Source: Opisthorchis felineus (Eukaryota > Platyhelminthes > Trematoda > Opisthorchiida > Opisthorchiidae). Taken from it: a stretch of DNA of 64,000 bases. This document shows positions 40,601 to 52,600 of the stretch, piece by piece (position 1 is the stretch's first letter; the number at the start of each line of letters is the position of its first letter). The notes under the pieces are model-generated. The model had not been told where the DNA came from and made no database searches. It saw only the letters and a program-made list of their open reading frames with translations. The stretch spans positions 280,782-344,781 of the forward strand of contig SJOL01006425.1 in the NCBI GenBank assembly GCA_004794785.1. The letters are read 5' to 3'. A program made the translations under genes and the position numbers.

Positions 40601-43600
40601 ACATGCCCTTCTGAGCACGTCACAATTTCTGTTCATATGGGACTCAATGAAGGCAGACGCACAGCATCGCACTGAACAGATCATGGTGAGTAATTTGGTG
40701 AATAATCCTATCAGATTTTAGGCTCCCTTGACAGGTGTTTAGAGGACTTCTGTTTTGAACTCATCTGTTGATCGTTTGTCAATATTTTTCGCTTAAGATG
40801 TTCTGTGCATGTGTCTTGTATGATATCTTCAACACTGATCTATGAGTTAATGCAAGGAACAATTCGCGCGCTATCCACTTCCATCGAGGAATCGTTACAT
40901 TGTACCAACCACACGCCACCCCTGTTTACGTTACCCTTACTGTGTTACTAACCGATAAATCTGATTGTCTTTAAAGCAATGTAACGACAGCCACATATAG
41001 GGGCTCATAAGTTTGCACGAGCTTTAGTTGAGCAATTAGTGTTGCTCCACAGAATTTGTGGTACCAGCTTCTTCATGCCATGAGGGGAGAATCACAACAA
41101 TGTATCCGTCTGCGATCTATACACCACTGTGGACCTTGGACCGTAAGCGTGAAGGATTTCAACCAGTGTGATAATGTCTCCCGAGGAAAGAGCGACTGCA
41201 CTGTCCTTCCTGGAGGGAATTTAAACTTATTCGATATTCTTACAAGTACCGTATTAGGGGTTTTGAAAAGAACAGTCAGGTTCGGTTATACCTGATAATT
41301 AGTAGTATGGGGAGGTTCGGGGATTTTCAGTTGAAATTTCATTCCGCAAGTGAAGCCAATCTATGCTGAAAAGCCGATAAGCACTGTATAGATGTTTTTT
41401 CCTTATTGAGAATTATCGGTAGTGCGCATCTCACGAAACTCCATTAAGAAAGTTTAGAACCCGCAACCTCCTGGCTAGTAGTTTGAACAATTAACCGTTC
41501 GGCCACGAGCGGCTGATCGTCAGTGTGATTAACTCGCACTTAGACAGGACATAACACCACCTGGTAAGCAGTCGTAACGGGTGGATAATGTTCAACACCA
41601 TGCATCGGGTTCGGATTGCCGAAACCATTTCTTCAGTTGTGTCTGAATATTCGTTCGCCTGATACAACGGAAAAAACCAATCCTTCCAGCTGATCCGTCT
41701 CAACGATTGCCAGCACATTTCCCCGCAACAAATCTGCCCATTGTTTTCCGTTTTTTTTAAACGCTCGCTGGTTTTTCGGATGAAATTTCGGTCTATCATC
41801 TAACGTTAAGTCTTTTTTACCCATAAAACCGACATCCAGTGTGTTAAGAAACAGATTATGCACAGCTTTCCGATACTACTGAACCTGAGTTTAAAGTGTC
41901 AAATGGAAGTGCACCACATCGTTTTTGAATAAGATTCATCGGCCATGCCCACTTTGTTGTGATGGTAATGCTCTATGTCCATTACTACGCTAATTGGTCT
42001 AGGAAGTCTCATCGAAGACTTCGTTTTTTGGTCTCAGTCACTCCATTTCGGATTGCGAGGGTGCAGTAACTGATAAGTGATGCAGTTATCGATCTCTAGA
42101 GACCACCGGCTGATGATGGCTTGTTTGTTAAGGTGGTCTCTCCTTGAAGTATACTTTAAGGGATTGACTCTAATGTGTGGTCTTCACCAGAGTTGTTTTC
42201 TCCAGAGTGTGGAAAGTTTCTAAACCTTACCACGATTGAATCGGTCGAAACGCAAACCTATGGTGCCGGTTCGCGCAAATTCGCTCACAGATCATGTGAG
42301 GAGATGCATAGTAGAACTGACCTGGGCAATTAGTCTAACAGAGTACTCCTCTGACAACCCCTTTGTAACAACTTCATCTCTGTTACGACCGTTTTGGGGG
42401 AGATCAGCCAATCTGATGTGCTTACAGGGTTTATTTCATTTAGATCGTTCACGCATTACCAATTTGGTTTGAAGCGATACGAAATTTTACTAACTGGAAC
42501 ACACGAACAGGTATATTGAGAACACTCATTTGAGGGGGGGGGGAATGCTTTTCGACATCTCGTTGTCAGACTCTTACATATGCATTGCGCAATCTAGGCC
42601 AACCAACGTGTAGAAACTCACGTCATAAAAACATATCGAATCAGATGTTACAAGAGTCAGAGACACATGATTAAAGGCGAAATGGGGGACAGGCTTTCTA
42701 GGGTATGGTCTTGAACGGGGCTCTCGGTAGTTGCTTGGCCTTGTGATGTCCCTCAATCAGGGCCGAACAGGTCGAACTGGTTAGGCCATGATAAGCAAGG
42801 AACTTGGATCAGACGCTTTTGAAAGCACAACTCAAGCCTGTGAAGTCTGATAGGCACCGATTCTGCGGTGGTTAGAATTCTAATCCCGGATTCCCGGGCT
42901 GACTTCAGACCAACCTCGCGGATAACAGTAAATACTGTCCCAGAATCTACTTGATTTCCCGTGCTAGCACCCAACCGTTAACTGTTTTCACAACTTTAGA
43001 GAGCGTGGAAGGTATAGACTTAGACATGCGTTTAAACAACATTCTCGTCGTCCGGCCAATGTAACGATCCCCTAGGGGAAAGCAAACTTGTAGATGGTCT
43101 TTCAGTTTTCGTCTGAAGATCGGATGGCTGGCGAATATTGAGTATACGTGGTCGGCGTTAAGCATTAAGCGTTAAGCGTTTAAGTATTCCAGTGTAAATA
43201 CCTGACTGACCAAGCTGCCTGCATAAGACAGTCGTAGGTACTTGTTATACCTTGGTTACGTGCCTTTGTTGCGAGTGGCTTTAAGTTGGCCACCAAAAAT
43301 TCACCGGGGTGGCCATTTTAACGTAGTACTGCAAACAGCAAGTCAACTTCTTCTGGTACTGTATACTCTGCGCATATTTTCGTTGCCCTGTTGAGCGGAT
43401 AACGCACGAAATCGCATTTGATTCTCACCCGCACAAAGCTGAAAGATTTACTGGACTGTCCGATTCTGTAAGCGCCTTTTTCGTATACTTCCATCCGACC
43501 GTCTTTGCAGCAGTACATCTCCCGTTCCGTATCACGTGTACGAATCAACGTGATTACCTGCCCTCAGAATAGTCAGTGAGCTCTTGTTCCCATAGCATAT

Positions 43601-46600
43601 TAGAAAGATAGCATCCCCTTGTCTCAGATGGAGAAACAAAGATGGCATTTCTTTCTCAAGTGATGTTTTTCAGTTTGATCGTAAAGATATCGGCTAGTAC
43701 AGGACCAAGAGGGGATCCGATGAATACCCACTCAATTTGGCGATATTAGTTCCCGTTGAACAAAAATTGTACATTGTTGTTACAGCTCGGTTACTGGAAA
43801 TCTTGTATGAATACCATTTACTTGTATAGTCTCGTAAATATTTTTATGGGTTCGGGCAAAGGCACGTGAATAGACAACGAAGAGACATCCAGAGAAAGCA
43901 TTCTTAAATACGTCTTCATAAGGGAAACTACTCACAAGGTTGTTGAAAGCGTTTTGACAGCCCACCACCGGTTTTGCCCTTCTTGGGGCTCATCAGCTAG
44001 GCGCAGCCCCCGAGTTTCCGTCAACCTTATGTTTGAAAATATACTGCGATGTCTCGAATATCGTACCAACTGAAACATGAGACGCCCTTTGTGCAGTACA
44101 TCCAGTTGAAGATTATCATAAAAGAGAGATTCAGTTGAGTCTCCCGTGGAAAGCAAATTTACACGTAAATGAGTGTATTTGTCGGAATTCTTAAATACGG
44201 TTTTTGATCTCTTATGCATTTGGACAAGTTGAATACGTTATGTTGGCGACCGCTTCGTGCATCGGTTTGAGCATCATACGTAACCATTGAGCAATACTGT
44301 GATAGAGAGAAGTGTGCATGTCAAGAAATAGGCGTAGGGAAACTCCAGGTTGGCGAACGTAGGGCAAACCATACAGACGAGGATTGTGTACCGGTAGGTT
44401 TCATTTGTTCGAATCGGTCTTCTGTGATGTGCCACTCTTCTAGCAGGCCTTTGACTGTAGCAACTTATTGTCTTTTTCTACTCTTCTCGTTTCGTCTTTC
44501 CCTTCAGACGGCATTTGGAGTCTAGTGGTACCTAATAAAATGATTTATGTGGTAGTGTGAGGGGGGTTTGGTATTTTTGTTTGAAATTTCCTCCTGTCAG
44601 TCAGGCCAATTTATGCTGAAAAGCCGAGAAGCACCGTACAGATGTTCCATCCCTATTGGGAATCATCGGCAGTACGCCTCTCACGAAACTCAGAGTTTCG
44701 AACCGGTGAACTTCCGGTCGGCGATTGGATACTAAGCCGTTCGGCCACGGGCGGCTGAGCAGTAATGTGATCAGCTTTCACTTAGACAAGATATAGCACA
44801 TCTCATCCTTCAATCACAGAAACCGCATCACGTGGTCACGAATTGACCGGCTCCTGGGGTGACGATTTTTCAGATGTTTCATCTTTTGAGATTAATCTGC
44901 TGAAATTTCTCCTGTGGTGGCTCAGAGGAATATTAATTTCACAAGATAAGTGAAACTTTCATCTGAGAAATCCTTGCTAGAGGAGCTAGTTAATATGTGA
45001 GCGTTTGGTATCCATTTGACGGACACATCTGGGAACTCGTTGTTCGATTTATGCGAAGATGTCTGGAAGTACTGTACTGAGTGCAAGCCTGTGAGTCTCA
45101 GGAACAGGCTAGTGCTGTGTGTGTATTCAACCCCCGATGACCCGTTTCCCCTACAACTTACTTACTGACCAATATGACAGTAATCAAACGTTGGTTCACT
45201 GAAGGGAACTAGTGATCGACCCGGTAGACACGTCTTGAAGTGTTTGTTCAGAATAATTAGTCGTATAAATAATATTTATAATTCCTCGAGTGGATGTACT
45301 AAACGTGAACGTGACACACTCGCCTCGTCCTTGGCAGAAGCCAGCCTAGGCTCGCACTTTGCTGTTATTAACAGGCGATCTGAATCCTCAAATCATATCG
45401 GACGGTTTGACTACCATCTCCGAGGTACGGTGGTGATGTTGAGAAAACTCGACTTTCGCTCAGAAAATAAATTCACTGAAGAATGCCTCCAGAGAAATGC
45501 TTCGTAAGTCGATTCCCTTGACGCTGTTCTTTTCGTGGATGCTATGGTTTGAATTCTTAATAGCTCTAATCTGATTCGTTTCCAAAATGCTGGATCAGTT
45601 TGTCATTGCGTTTGGCCAAGTCTTTCCTCCTTTTCTTCCATTTGGTTTACAGAAGCTTCAACACGAGTTCCTTTCTCGACGCCAGCAGTTGCAAACATTT
45701 TCAGATCGACAAGACCAGGCGCTAAATACACTCAAGACAGAATTGTATGACTCTCTATCGATGTTCACCGCCGATGAAATGGAGCAAAAGCTTTTTGTCC
45801 CAAATCTGAAGGAAATCCATTCTGTGAGCTTGAAGAAATGTCAGGAGTTTTTGGAGACTGAATCAAAGAAGCTGAATTCTTTGAATGCTTTTGGCAAGGA
45901 CGCAAAATGTGTGCTGGAGTCCGTCAACGCCTTAATTGACGAGGTGGAATTTGTGCTCAGTGAAACAACTCCGCGACCCACTGAGTCATGCAGCACCGTA
46001 AACTGGACTCGCCAAGCTTTGAAATCACTCTGCAACCGTCTCCAAAGTGACTTCAGCGAAGATGTGTTCGGTGAAATTGATTCATCTGTGAGTAGTCTGG
46101 CAGATCAAGTCACCACCCTTGAACATGGCTCTGTAGAAGAGAAACTAGCAATACAGTTGATTGATGGCATCCGGAGTCATTCAAAGCATGCAGCACAGCG
46201 TGTCCTGCAGCGACGGAGACTTGTGGAACGCGTCCTCAACCGTTTCGAAGCATTGAATGAGGAGCTATTGAGTCAAGACAACTGGATAGCTGCAAATGAG
46301 ACAAGCCACATACTAACCAGTACAACTCTTCCTTCTACTGTTTCCGAGAAACAAGATCTCGTTTTGGAAGCCACGGTAAGAGGTTGTTATAGGTTTTGCA
46401 TGCATTTCTACCTGCTAAGTCATTCTTTATATTCAGCGTGATTCAAGCATGCTTCTTCCTAGTAATCGGCGATTACGCTTTTCTCAATATGGATAGACTT
46501 CACTTCTTTTGTAGACCTTCTACTGACCTTCTTCGTGGAATTCGCAAACGTTCAGATATATCAACATTGTTTTTAACTAGATAGGCTCTCGTAATTAGTG

Positions 46601-49600
46601 CACGACTGGCCGCCGAAGAAAGATGAGGAAAATATCTATTCCTCTCTGATTTCCAGAACATTGATCCCCAAAGGACAGTGTTCCGCGGAACCGCTTGTTT
46701 TATTTTTTGATACCAAGTTATTGCCTGGAATCCCAGAAATCCTACTCGGTCTGCTATTTCCGAATGGTTTTTCATTAGTTAACCAAGCAGTTGAATGCCA
46801 TCCAGAACAATTCATGAGGACTGGTTATAGCTTACCGTTGAACAACTACCTAACGAGTTCGTCCTAGAAAATTGGGTTCCACATATCCTCTACAATATCA
46901 ACCTACATCGGTCTGATGTGTGCTACCGCTTGCGAAGGAAAACACCAATTTGATGCTGATCCAGTCGAACGCAGAGACATATTTTGCGCTACATATTCGG
47001 CTAAACAGCATTACAAACGACAGATCTATTCGAATCTCGTTTGAGGCGCAACTTTGGTGAAGTGGATTCCACATTGGTACTTTTGTCCTCGTAGATACTA
47101 TGGCAGCAGTACTTCTATCAGATGATATCTCTAGAGATTCAGATGCGTCCTATCAAGACAGTAGGTTGACCGACTAGTGCTTAGCCCCAATCTTGTAACG
47201 ACACTCGAGGAGGTTCATCCAGGCATAGGGCCTTGTGTTGCTTGAGACTGTCAGTTTCTTGAGGAGACTTCAGATCTAGTTGTTGGATTTACGTTGGTGA
47301 TCCGCTGTGCATACGTTGCCAGGGGGCACATGGAACCATTTCGATTTTCGTTCAACTCATTCTGTCGAACGCCCAGCGCATCTACACTGGTTAGTTGGCT
47401 TGGTTGACTTACGTTCGGTCATTTTCTCATAATTTGAAACAGTATCCTGGAGTTTTTAAGAGAAGATGCAGTTTTACTTTTGGTCATGCAGTCCAACCAC
47501 CACGCTTTGATATCTTCTTTTGAGGAAGCTCCCTTTTGTACTTTGGGTAGCTTACCGGCCGGATTTCGTTCAAGATCAGCGGCGATAGATTGCCGGGTAC
47601 CGAACAGTTCGAGAGATAGAGTGGACAACCAAATAGCGCCATGTCGTTGAGCATTAGAGCTTCATTTATGAGTACTTGCAGTTCGAAAGCCATCTCAAAT
47701 TAGTGACTAGTGGGTTGTGATGTCATCGGAAGAGGTGTTTGAGAGAGCTAGGACTGGTTCGGCTGAAGAATTGTTCAGCACTTGTGGTTGTGCCAGCGGA
47801 GCTAAAGCAACTCCCTTTACGCATCGTTTGGGATGTTTGATTCAGTGGACAATTTGTTGGAATATTGATAGCCTGGGTGCATTAACTGGTAATTGATCAG
47901 GTGGCTGTTGATCTGTTCGCCGAGCGTGGCAATTGATTTGCAAACGTTTCGTCACCATTCGAGGAGACNNNNNNNNNNNNNNNNNNNNNNNNNNNNNNNN
48001 NNNNNNNNNNNNNNNNNNNNNNNNNNNNNNNNNNNNNNNNNNNNNNNNNNNNNNNNNNNNNNNNNNNNNNNNNNNNNNNNNNNNNNNNNNNNNNNNNNNN
48101 NNNNNNNNNNNNNNNNNNNNNNNNNNNNNNNNNNNNNNNNNNNNNNNNNNNNNNNNNNNNNNNNNNNNNNNNNNNNNNNNNNNNNNNNNNNNNNNNNNNN
48201 NNNNNNNNNNNNNNNNNNNNNNNNNNNNNNNNNNNNNNNNNNNNNNNNNNNNNNNNNNNNNNNNNNNNNNNNNNNNNNNNNNNNNNNNNNNNNNNNNNNN
48301 NNNNNNNNNNNNNNNNNNNNNNNNNNNNNNNNNNNNNNNNNNNNNNNNNNNNNNNNNNNNNNNNNNNNNNNNNNNNNNNNNNNNNNNNNNNNNNNNNNNN
48401 NNNNNNNNNNNNNNNNNNNNNNNNNNNNNNNNNNNNNNNNNNNNNNNNNNNNNNNNNNNNNNNNNNNNNNNNNNNNNNNNNNNNNNNNNNNNNNNNNNNN
48501 NNNNNNNNNNNNNNNNNNNNNNNNNNNNNNNNNNNNNNNNNNNNNNNNNNNNNNNNNNNNNNNNNNNNNNNNNNNNNNNNNNNNNNNNNNNNNNNNNNNN
48601 NNNNNNNNNNNNNNNNNNNNNNNNNNNNNNNNNNNNNNNNNNNNNNNNNNNNNNNNNNNNNNNNNNNNNNNNNNNNNNNNNNNNNNNNNNNNNNNNNNNN
48701 NNNNNNNNNNNNNNNNNNNNNNNNNNNNNTGGTCCGGCTGTCGAAGCGATCTCTCATCGAAGGCCTGCGAGGGTTGAGTATGGGGCTTGTGTGTCGTTTT
48801 GGCCTACCTAAAAGGCTCGATAAGACACACGTTGGGATAGGGGCAGCACCCAAGTGCGTGGAAAATCTTGAATTAGGACAAAAAGTGTGGATGAGGGTTT
48901 AAAACAGAAATCTGGGTGGTAGCATTGTGCGTATGTGACCGGCTGCACGCAGGAAAGCCGTTGACCCAGCTGGTTGAAGTTGATTGATTCAGCTCTATAA
49001 GTTACGGACTGAGAAAATTTGCAAGTGTTCCCCACTGACATTCCGAATCTCGACATTGGTTGTCCTATTAGCGAGAGCGCTGTCGTAACCTGAGTAACGT
49101 CCAGTCTGCTCAAATCGATGGGGAATTTTTATTTCATGGTGTGGAAAATGTGGATCAGCATGCGGAACCCGATTAGGCCATAGTATTATTGCCTTGCTTT
49201 TCGAAGTTGAGGATAGAAAGTGCATGTAGAAGGGTGGATCGAAATTCGTTAACAGCTGATACTCCCCGCAAAGATCCCCAACGACGTTGACGTACTCGAC
49301 TGAAGAACATGCAGAACAGAAACCCAGTTTCGTCACGTTTGAATTCCACCTTCACAACGACTTACAGTGCCAGTGAGTGGTTTGTTCAATTATACGTTCC
49401 GCGTGAAAGTATGGATCACTTGATTCCTACAGTAACTTGAGCTGATACAATGTTCCCTCTCTATGATGAACATCAAGCAAACCCTAGACATAGCGCTACC
49501 CATAAGGTTGCTGAAAACTCTTCGACAGCCTACCACCGGTTTCGCCTTTCCACTTCGGGCTCATCAGGTACGCACAGTCCCTGAGTTTCAGTCAAACTTA

Positions 49601-52600
49601 TGTTCTACTTGAACCCAAATCGGACAGATTTCAGTTGGGTCTCTTGTCAAATTCGTGTGCAAATGCGAGTACTCGTCGAAACCAAGCAAACTGTTTTTTT
49701 AGTCGAGGGATTGTCTACCGACTGTTTACTCAAAGCGTAGCCAGAATCAGAAAAGTGATAGAAGCTTTGCAAACTACCTCGGGAGTATATGCGCGTATTT
49801 TGACAGTCGTGTTCATTGTACAGATAGTATTTTATGGAGGATATTGATCCATTCTCCAAGTCTGACCAATCGCTGACAGGTCCTCTCCTCTGGTTCCGGA
49901 GAGGAGCATTTTCTCGCGCGAACCATCTTTCTGTTATCACTGGATCATTACTTCCATTGTTTGTTGATATCTCCTGTTTTGAACTGTGTGACCTGCCTAA
50001 AAATACCACTCAACGTATGCGTCCGCAATCTTTCGAATGCTTTGTTGGGATAGCCTTTATATTTTCAGCGGTGTAAAAATAGCTCCTTGTAGGTGTCGTC
50101 AGTAGAATTATCAGACGGTCACAGCTCACTGTAAACAAATGATGTGAGGCCTATGCAAATACAAGCTGACACTCGCTTACCTTGTCTTGATTCTATGAGT
50201 AGAACATGGTTAGTTTGGGCGTATCTCGAGTGCAAACTGAAGTCAAGACGATAAACGAAACCTTCAGCTACACACAATGCCTGTTTCTGCCTGTGTATTT
50301 CTTGTTCGACTACTGGAGGACCATGCTAACACGAAGGTCTCACGCTACAAAGCATTTCCGTCGCAAGTAAAGTTCCCTTCAATATGCCTCTTAGATGAAG
50401 CTTTTCTAAAAAGAAGAGTACCGTATAATCCTTTTGTTGCTTGGATTACAATATAAACTTGACGCCAAAATTTCTAAGATTCCTCCTTTGGTTGTAGAAC
50501 CTTTTAAATTCAGTCAAAGAACGGGAACAGGAACTGGATGAGCTGGATTCCCGGATAAACCAGCCCTTGGTGCTGAAGCACGAAAAGTGTACAACCAGAA
50601 ATGGTTCGATTCCCGGAACGCAAGAACCAGTTCACGAAGAAGGTGAAGATGCCGGTAGTGTGTGGCTTCCAGATCCCGAGTTGATAGCCCACTTAGCAGA
50701 TACTCGGCGACGTTTTAATCGGCTTTCTGGAAGAGTTGAAGAAACTCTTAGTCACTTGGAAAAAGCTGTTTCACGACATGAGCAGGTGGAGAAGATAATC
50801 GGACTGGTAGGCGAGACTATTCTGTCTCTAACCAAGGACCTCGGCGAATCATACGGACGCGCTGTTGTTTTCAGGTCAAGAATAGACGTTTCCATACCTC
50901 CGGCGTCAGTCCTAGCAAATGAAATATCACAGTTGACCAAAACACTACAATCATCCACTCGAGGAGCCACCCAAAAGTTGGATGATTTGGAAGTTCAACT
51001 TGAACTGATGCACTCGGATACTTCTTTGGAAGCAGTGAGCGCTCTTCAGGGAGAAGTCAGGGCGCAACGTGCTCGGCTTACCTGGCTGGAAACAAAATTC
51101 TACCACGTGGTGAATTCGCTTTCCGTTATTAGGAACTATAGCATGATTTTGGTTTCTGAAGTGAAAGGTGTCACAGAGAAAGTTTCCGCTATCGAGCTTA
51201 CTGCTCAGTCGATTTGTGCCCAGCCACACCTAACAGATATCAAAGATGTACGGCAACAACTAGCAGCATGGAGGGCTGTATTAGAACGTTGCAATGGACT
51301 GGATGAATTAATCATGGGGGAATTGGGTCCCTTGCCAATGACCCTTGACAAAGTTCAATGGAGGGATGAAGAACTGGAGACGTTTGTCCCAAAAGAGGTG
51401 ACAGTGCCTGAATACGAGAGCATCACTGGTGCACATGTGCTAGAACAGCTTCAAGAACGACTGAAGAAAGTTCTTGATACTGCTCAAGTAAGTGGAAAGT
51501 TGTTCCATTTTTCCCACAACCATTACTACCCAATTTCTTTCGAACACTTACGTGCGGAAACTAACTCTTCATCTCCTAGAGATCTAAAACATGGTGTGAT
51601 TGGTGATTAACTGTTCCAACTGTACTGACCTTGCGGTATGCCTATGGCTGACCGTTGGGGATTTGTTTCTTCGCACCCATGAGCTCTTATGAAAGGCTCA
51701 GAACCTAAACATGCTATGTCAAACTTCAGTTCTACACGAATGTCTGGTCAGACGATTAGTTTGAACTTAATTTTTCACATCCGCCCTGTCCTTAAAAGTA
51801 TGTTTGGAGGAATTACTGTCTAGCCACATTTGCGAACTTCGAAATCGCCCTTTCTCTTTGGTTACGAACCAGTTTCGGAAGATCCCCATTTCGACTGTTT
51901 CACTGGTTCGACAAATGAGTAATGTTTCGGTTGACTCTGCTATTCGGCGTTCGAATAGAATTCGGAACTTTAGGTTTCACAGCTCACGGAATCTGCAGTT
52001 CATATTCGTCACTTTTCCTTCTGTACAGATTGCGGTTGATCACCTATCCAAGGTTGATACAGTCAAGTCACGGATCGACCGGTATTGTACACGGATTCAA
52101 TCGTGGCTACAAGGGTGTCGTGGTCGATTGGACCAGATACCAAGTTACGATGTGTCTAAAACTGAAGACCGGACGACTGTAGAACAGTTGGATCAGTATG
52201 CTGTCCAATCACATTTGGCAACAATGCAAGTAAGTGGAATCTCAGGGTATGTCGGTATTCATAACTCAACCTCTGTACAGTAAACTTCTGTTCTTTGCTC
52301 TCTCAACCAATCAGTCAGAACCCATCTTGTTCCGATTTTCGTTTCGGGCTTTGAGATCAAAGGTACTTTTGGGGACACTGCAAGTATACTGGGTTGTTGG
52401 TGATCTGACGAGAATTTCCAATATAAATTTCATCCTGTAAGTGAAGCCAGTCTATGCTGAAAAGCCGATAAGCACTGTATAGATGTTTTTTCCTTATTGA
52501 GCATTATCGGTAGTGCGCATCTCAAGAGACTCCATTAAGGGAGTTTAGAGCCCGCGACCACCAGGCTAGTAGTTTGTACTATTAACCGCTTGGTCACGAG

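Larger units (their letters stand above)
40686..45652. other. Intron 24 (5.0 kb), holds SINE B copies and a decayed Penelope element
   Basis: The longest intron in the window. Recognised content: SINE B at 41300-41580 and 44550-44880 and a decayed Penelope element at 42753-44230. A G-only run of about ten bases near 42534 is present. A minus-strand open frame at 41633-41863 ([32 protein letters not shown]) looks protein-like, but I cannot name its family. The frame at 45235-45507 is not spectrin-like. Confidence 0.55.
46376..50497. other. Intron 25 (4.1 kb incl. gap), Penelope-repeat pieces
   Basis: It contains the assembly gap, a partial hammerhead at its left border and a Penelope-repeat copy near 49,495-49,690. 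The rest is unassigned. Since neighbouring exons are phase 0 on both sides, a missing exon under the gap cannot be excluded from frame alone. Confidence 0.55.

Noticed and set aside
45235..45507. Possible extra nesprin exon in intron 24
   Set aside because: No convincing acceptor, and the residues lack the helical spectrin pattern of neighbouring exons.
47893..48853. Long open frames across the N run
   Set aside because: Open only because N cannot encode a stop; no sequence behind them.
51804..52028. Upstream extension of exon 27
   Set aside because: The frame is open, but a strong pyrimidine tract and acceptor lie at 52028 and the extension is not spectrin-like.
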